Origin: an uncultured Planctomycetaceae bacterium
Lineage (GTDB): Bacteria; Planctomycetota; Planctomycetia; Planctomycetales; Planctomycetaceae
Direction of reading: 5' to 3'
Length of the DNA: 11,948 nt
NCBI GenBank assembly: GCA_903921605.1
Contig: CAIXQV010000962.1
Coordinates: 1-11,948 of the forward strand
Below the pieces are notes generated by a model. It was not told where the DNA came from. It saw only the letters and a program-made list of their open reading frames with translations, and searched no databases. This document shows positions 8,187-11,948 of this stretch, in pieces (the first letter of the stretch is position 1; each line of letters opens with the position of its first letter). The position numbers were made by a program, and so were the translations under genes.

Positions 8187-9638
8187 CTATTGCTGACCTG
8201 GTGAGAAAAACTCAGTGGTGACTCTGCGAACCGGAACCGGAGAATCCACAAATGATCGGATGAAGCACCAACGTACACCATCAGGAGATGTCGTGACGCA
8301 GAAACTGGTTTCCAAAACGTCATCATCATCATTGCCGTGCTTTCCTGAAGAGTTTCTCCCACGATCAACGGTAATCTTAAAGAACTCTCCGGAGGAATGA
8401 ATCACCTGCCATGTTCCGGAAGCAAGATTGCGAGGTAACGGGATGCAGGTCGCTCCACCATCGAGAGCAGGTTCCACATTACCGGGTGTTACATCTTCTG
8501 CATGCACATCGAGCATGTCGTACTCGCCGGTCTGAAGTAGTTTCTCTTCCAGCGATTTTTCGTCTTCAATTGAATCACTTGTGACTGATTCTGTGGCATT
8601 AAGATTTGCTGAGTCGGCTTGCACCACAGATTCTTCTTTGATCGGATCAGCCGGTTGAGGCAGTTCAGCCTCGGTTGACTCGGCCGCTGGATGTTCATTC
8701 TGAGCTGAAACATCGCCGGAGTGATCGGCCACAGTCTCGTCCGTTGAATTCTCAGCGACTACCGCCACAGCCTCTGCTTTGACGACTGCCTCAGGTTCAA
8801 CAACTTCGACAGCGGTCTCCTCTGTCGCGATGTCTTTGGTTAAGGTGGTTTCCGTTACAGAATTGGCACCGTGGGAGTCTGATGTGCCTTGCAACGAAAA
8901 ATCCTCGGGGGCCGGCACTGCTGCGGACTCGACCTCTGCGACAGGAGTTTCAGAAGTGGCGAGTTCCATGACGGGGGATTCAATCGCGGGCATTACGACG
9001 GCCGCCTCATCCGATTTGATCTCTATGACTTCTGCGTTGCTGCGAACGGGCTCTTCAGTATGCTCATGCTCAAGCTTGCCTTGAACAGACTCACTGGAAA
9101 CAGACAACTCTGTAGAAGGTGCAACTTCTTCTGTCCTGGCTTCCTCGACTGAAGCTTCAGTGATTGAAACCTCTTCAGACTCAGTGATGGCCAACTCCGG
9201 AACTACGGGCTCACTTGCCTCGGGTTCGGCACTAACAGCTTCGACAGTTTCTTCAACAGAAATCGTAACGGCTTCATTGCCGGTGTTTTGAGAAACTGGC
9301 ATGTCGTCAGCAACTGGTGTCAGATTCACGACAGAACCTTGAACAGCATTATTCTGATGAATCTGCTCTTCATGACGCTCAATCACAGGCTCATTCTGCC
9401 CGGCGCTATCACTGGCTCGCATGGCGATTCGCACCGGTCTCGGCTCTGGCACTGAGAACTCTACAGGCAACATGTTCTCCCGCTGCACAGTCTCGACCGA
9501 TGACATCGGAACCACGGCAACCGGTTTGTTTAAGCGTTTGTTTCTTGCAATCGTCGAGTCCATCGCCCTCTGGTCGGAATTCCAGATGCCCATGAAGATT
9601 GAAGAGAATACCAACACCATGAAAACTCGAGCGTTCAT
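8187..9638 (-). CDS. Membrane-anchored protein with long acidic linker, function unknown
   Basis: I do not recognise this family. From ATG 9638 it has 483 residues. The N-terminus (about 3-21) is a single hydrophobic segment that could be a signal anchor or signal peptide, followed by a basic patch. Residues about 110-390 are low-complexity and strongly acidic, built from Glu, Val, Ala, Ser, Thr and Pro with short EP/VE/SE-like units but no exact long repeat. The last ~90 residues look folded: they contain Cys398, Cys447 and Cys458, GTWQVIHSSGEFFKITVDRG (408-427) and PDGVRWCFIRSF (452-463). The shape, anchor then long flexible spacer then small end domain, recalls TonB or SPOR-type envelope proteins, but I see no homology to either. 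An in-frame TTG at 9665 would add nine residues. GGGATG before ATG 9638 is a weak ribosome site and the ATG puts the hydrophobic segment right at the start. Confidence 0.75.
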   Translation of the reverse strand: MNARVFMVLVFSSIFMGIWNSDQRAMDSTIARNKRLNKPVAVVPMSSVETVQRENMLPVEFSVPEPRPVRIAMRASDSAGQNEPVIERHEEQIHQNNAVQGSVVNLTPVADDMPVSQNTGNEAVTISVEETVEAVSAEPEASEPVVPELAITESEEVSITEASVEEARTEEVAPSTELSVSSESVQGKLEHEHTEEPVRSNAEVIEIKSDEAAVVMPAIESPVMELATSETPVAEVESAAVPAPEDFSLQGTSDSHGANSVTETTLTKDIATEETAVEVVEPEAVVKAEAVAVVAENSTDETVADHSGDVSAQNEHPAAESTEAELPQPADPIKEESVVQADSANLNATESVTSDSIEDEKSLEEKLLQTGEYDMLDVHAEDVTPGNVEPALDGGATCIPLPRNLASGTWQVIHSSGEFFKITVDRGRNSSGKHGNDDDDVLETSFCVTTSPDGVRWCFIRSFVDSPVPVRRVTTEFFSPGQQ

Positions 9639-10232
9639 TGATGAACATCCCAAAACAAGGGGCAAACCCTTTGGCCACTTATCGAGCCGAGGCTCGAATT
9701 CAGAAGCACCACCGGAAAAACCGAACCACGAGTGAACACCAATGGCCTGGTCGGTTGACTTCGTCGTTTAACCCCTGGCGAACAAGCCAGTCCGAACAAC
9801 AATCCTGTCTGTCGGCTATGGATTAAACGGAAACTCTTTGAAAGCAGTCAATTAACAAACCGTCAGCCGGAACTGCACAGCGCAGCAACTCCAGCAACAC
9901 AAGCTGGAAGAAAATATCGACGGTAGCGACTGCGAAAGGGCCGGGTTTTCTGCCGATCACGCAAAGAACGATGGGGGAGCATGGCCGAATCACCATGTTT
10001 GCCGCTGTTTCCAGATGTCGCGATTCAGTCACTTCTTACGCGTTGTTCGGGGGCCGCCGAAACAAAACCTGGAATTCAAACGGGGCAGGCAAACTTCCAC
10101 GCAAGTTGAAGGGAATCGTTCGCAGCCCGTGTCTTGATTCACTGAGAATTCTCGCAGCAGACCTGCAATGAGCAATCGCTCTTCGTAAACTCAGTACGCA
10201 CAGTTGTTTCCTCAGCTAAAAGCAAGATCCGC
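9639..10232. other. Divergent gene-free region between the acidic-linker gene and hemD
   Basis: About 594 bases separate the two divergent starts. Short open frames here (for example 9971-10171 + and 9823-10032 -) have no recognisable protein features and no good ribosome sites. The region should hold promoters for both genes, but I find no convincing -35/-10 pair. It contains several small inverted repeats: 9682-9697 (listed separately), CTGGC/GCCAG at 9775-9790 with a 6-base loop, CCAGC/GCTGG at 9891-9907 with a 7-base loop, and the 10-base palindrome GAGAATTCTC at 10144-10153. No tRNA-like arm or known riboswitch core was seen. A small RNA cannot be excluded. Confidence 0.5.
9682..9697. 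repeat. Perfect 7-base inverted repeat, operator-like
   Basis: TCGAGCC (9682-9688) and GGCTCGA (9691-9697) are exact inverted copies with only two bases between them. The site lies 44 to 59 bases upstream of the acidic-linker gene's ATG. The tight symmetric arrangement suits a dimeric repressor site; as RNA it would be a 6-base stem with a tetraloop. A weak -10-like GATAAG overlaps its edge on the minus strand. Confidence 0.4.
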
Positions 10233-11072
10233 ATGTCAGAAGCCAATCCGTTTGTTGTCTGCACCTTTGAGAGTCGTCGTGCAGAGGAAATGTGTTCACT
10301 GATTTCTCGCCAGGGGTGTCTACCACTGTCTGCGCCATCCATGCGTGAGATTCCGATCGAGCATAACCCCGAGGCCATCGAAATCATTCAGGGGTTTCTT
10401 GCTCAGAAGTTTGACGCCATCATTTTGCTCACGGGCGTTGGCACTGAAGCCCTTTTCGATGTCGCTCGGTCGCAGGAGTTGTACGATCCGCTTATTGAAG
10501 TGCTGGCCAAAACACCGATCATTATTCGCGGCCCAAAACCGGCGGCGGTGTTGAGCAAGGTTGGTTTGAAGTATGTAGTGCGGGCTCCAGAACCGAACAC
10601 GTGGCGAGAATTGCTGACTGCAATTGATGATGCGAAGTTCGAACTCAATGGCAAACGAGTTGTCGTTCAGGAATATGGCCTGCCGAATACTCGACTGTAT
10701 AACGAACTGCAGAACCGAGGCGTGACCGTCACGGCCTGTCCAGTTTATCGCTGGGCTCTGCCGGAGAACACAGAGCCTCTCGAGTCCGCCATTCGCCAGA
10801 CAGCCGACGGCAAGGTTGATGCTGTGCTCTTCACAAGTGCTAATCAGGTCAGCAGCGTCTTAACCGTGGCCGAACGAATCGGCGTGCTCGATCAATTCCG
10901 CGCGGCGACTTCAAGCCGCACGCTCGTCGTCTCCATCGGTCCGACCTGCACCGAAGCTTTGATCGACAACGGTTTCGATGTTCATGCGGAAGCCTCGCCC
11001 CCCAAAATGGGCCAGCTTGCCCGAGCCGCCGCTGACGCTCTGAAAGCTCGGCGCGATTCCCATCAGCCGTGA
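10233..11072 (+). CDS. hemD: Uroporphyrinogen-III synthase
   Basis: A 279-residue protein of the HemD family, which closes and inverts ring D of hydroxymethylbilane to give uroporphyrinogen III, the branch point to haem, sirohaem and cobalamin. It is cytoplasmic, with no signal peptide. Family landmarks in order: FESRRAEEM (12-20), LLTGVGTEALF (65-75), RGPKPAAVL (99-107), a second-lobe VVQEYG (144-149), VYRW (171-174), LFTSANQVSSVL (199-210), SIGPTCTEAL (234-243) and the closing SPPKMGQLA (255-263). The family conserves few residues, so recognition rests on these blocks and on a length near the usual 250-270. It stands alone here, with no hemC or hemB beside it. The ribosome site before ATG 10233 is weak (AAGCAAG). 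Some planctomycete genomes carry more than one HemD-like copy, so it need not be the only one. Confidence 0.85.
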   Translation: MSEANPFVVCTFESRRAEEMCSLISRQGCLPLSAPSMREIPIEHNPEAIEIIQGFLAQKFDAIILLTGVGTEALFDVARSQELYDPLIEVLAKTPIIIRGPKPAAVLSKVGLKYVVRAPEPNTWRELLTAIDDAKFELNGKRVVVQEYGLPNTRLYNELQNRGVTVTACPVYRWALPENTEPLESAIRQTADGKVDAVLFTSANQVSSVLTVAERIGVLDQFRAATSSRTLVVSIGPTCTEALIDNGFDVHAEASPPKMGQLARAAADALKARRDSHQP

Positions 11073-11103
11073 AGGTGTTGAACCGGCACGGCATTAAGGA
11101 GTT

Positions 11104-11133
11104 GGTCTTGTACGGAACTTCAAGTTCAAGACC
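11104..11133. terminator. Convergent-gene stem-loop, possible two-way terminator
   Basis: GGTCTTG (11104-11110) and CAAGACC (11127-11133) form a perfect 7-base stem. Inside it AAC (11116-11118) and GTT (11124-11126) can extend the stem past a 5-base bulge. It lies midway between the converging stops of hemD (11072) and the ATP-grasp gene (11162), the usual place for a shared terminator. There is no T-run on either side, so an intrinsic mechanism is not assured. Confidence 0.4.
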
Positions 11134-11161
11134 GTCATCGGAAAGCTTTCGCCGTTACGCT

Positions 11162-11948
11162 TCAAGGTCGGTGCAGGCGGGCAAACGGTGTGTCTCGCAG
11201 GAGAACCCATGTGTCTTTACTTCCACCGCCCTGCGATGAATTGACGATCATCGATCCCTCTTTCAGAGCCACTCGCGTCAGCCCGCCGGGCAGGACGAAC
11301 ACATCTTCGCCGAACAAAATGAACGGTCGCAGATCGACATGTCTTGGAGCCAAACTACGGTTCAGAACCGTCGGCACTGTAGACAATGTCAACATCGGTT
11401 GAGCGATATAGTTGCGAGGATCTTTGCGGATCGACTCGGCACATTGATCGCGTTCTGCCTGACTGGCTTGTGGGCCCATCAGGATGCCGTAACCACCCGA
11501 TTCATTCGTAGGCTTAACGACCAACTTATCAAGATTCGAAAGTACATACTTGCACTGATCCGGTTCAGAACACAGATATGTTGGCACGTTCTCCAGAATG
11601 GCGTTTTCGTTCAGATAATACCGAATGATCTCAGGCACATAGCGATAAACGGCCTTGTCGTCGGCGACTCCGGTTCCGGGAGCATTCGCCAGAGTTACAT
11701 TGCCACTGCGATAGGCTCGCATAAGGCCAGGAACACCAAGCATGCTGTCAGGGCGAAATGCTTCCGGGTCGAGAAAGTCGTCATCAATACGGCGATAAAT
11801 GACGTCGACACGCTGTGGTCCATGAGTCGTCTTCATCCACACAACATCGCGTCTGTCGACGAATAAGTCTGTTCCGTTAACCAACTCAACGCCCATCTGC
11901 TGAGCCAGAAACGAATGTTCGAAGTACGCCGAGTTGTAAACGCCGGGA
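11162..11948 (-). CDS. Circularly permuted ATP-grasp protein (type 2), 5' end outside window
   Basis: The frame ends at 11162 and stays open to the right edge, so 261 C-terminal residues are visible; upstream of Met at 11896 it continues as [17 protein letters not shown], which is typical of the family, so 11896 is not the start. Other family blocks are [50 protein letters not shown], the ATP-grasp lysine and glycine loop [35 protein letters not shown] and the closing [15 protein letters not shown]. Full members are usually about 470-490 residues. They have the ATP-grasp fold in permuted order and are thought to make carboxylate-amine (peptide-like) bonds, but the substrate is not established. 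Such genes often sit beside alpha-E domain and transglutaminase-like genes, which here would lie beyond the C-terminus or the window; hemD, not they, is downstream. Confidence 0.93.
   Translation of the reverse strand, partial: PGVYNSAYFEHSFLAQQMGVELVNGTDLFVDRRDVVWMKTTHGPQRVDVIYRRIDDDFLDPEAFRPDSMLGVPGLMRAYRSGNVTLANAPGTGVADDKAVYRYVPEIIRYYLNENAILENVPTYLCSEPDQCKYVLSNLDKLVVKPTNESGGYGILMGPQASQAERDQCAESIRKDPRNYIAQPMLTLSTVPTVLNRSLAPRHVDLRPFILFGEDVFVLPGGLTRVALKEGSMIVNSSQGGGSKDTWVLLRDTPFARLHRP

Noticed and set aside
9639..9665. TTG start adding nine residues to the acidic-linker protein
   Set aside because: ATG 9638 is a better start codon with a weak GGGATG site before it and puts the hydrophobic segment at the N-terminus.
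10144..10153. Palindrome GAGAATTCTC upstream of hemD
   Set aside because: A 10-base palindrome is expected by chance at this scale and nothing else supports a regulatory role.
9971..10171. 66-residue plus-strand open frame before hemD
   Set aside because: No ribosome site, no hydrophobic or domain pattern, and a composition typical of non-coding sequence.

Overview
The window looks like chromosomal DNA of a planctomycete (phylum Planctomycetota). The strongest sign is the adjacent pair of a DUF1549/DUF1553 cytochrome-like protein and a Tat-exported DUF1501 protein, which are expanded in that phylum. Other signs are a secreted tandem alpha/beta-hydrolase, an HNVGN-type PAS histidine kinase and a circularly permuted ATP-grasp protein. 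By eye the base composition is moderately GC-rich and fairly even. I saw no mobile element, CRISPR array, tRNA or rRNA.

Layout. The left edge (1-108, +) holds the last 35 codons of what looks like an FAD-linked sugar/aldonolactone-type oxidase. A short gap with a possible promoter leads to a 775-residue exported protein (281-2608, +) made of two alpha/beta-hydrolase copies; only the second keeps catalytic residues. It converges on a membrane-bound PAS sensor histidine kinase (2670-4136, -). Next comes a two-gene minus-strand operon: the DUF1549/DUF1553 protein (5723-8047) and, 12 bases downstream, the DUF1501 protein (4367-5710). Upstream of the operon, also on the minus strand, is a membrane-anchored protein with a very long acidic linker (8187-9638). 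It is separated from a uroporphyrinogen-III synthase-like gene (10233-11072, +) by a gene-free divergent region of about 590 bases. The right edge is the C-terminal part of a circularly permuted ATP-grasp protein (11162-11948, -), convergent with hemD.

How the genes relate. Only the DUF1549/DUF1501 pair is convincingly one functional unit, probably exported and acting together outside the cytoplasm. The hydrolase and the acidic-linker protein are also envelope or exported proteins. The kinase has no response regulator beside it and so is an orphan. HemD and the ATP-grasp protein are cytoplasmic and unrelated to the rest.

Points of interest: the first hydrolase domain carries Glu where the nucleophile Ser should be, the kinase has lost the conserved Asp of its ATP-binding G1 box, and the acidic-linker protein ends in a small Cys-containing domain I do not recognise. 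I did not find a convincing new multi-gene system here; the window reads mostly as ordinary planctomycete chromosome.
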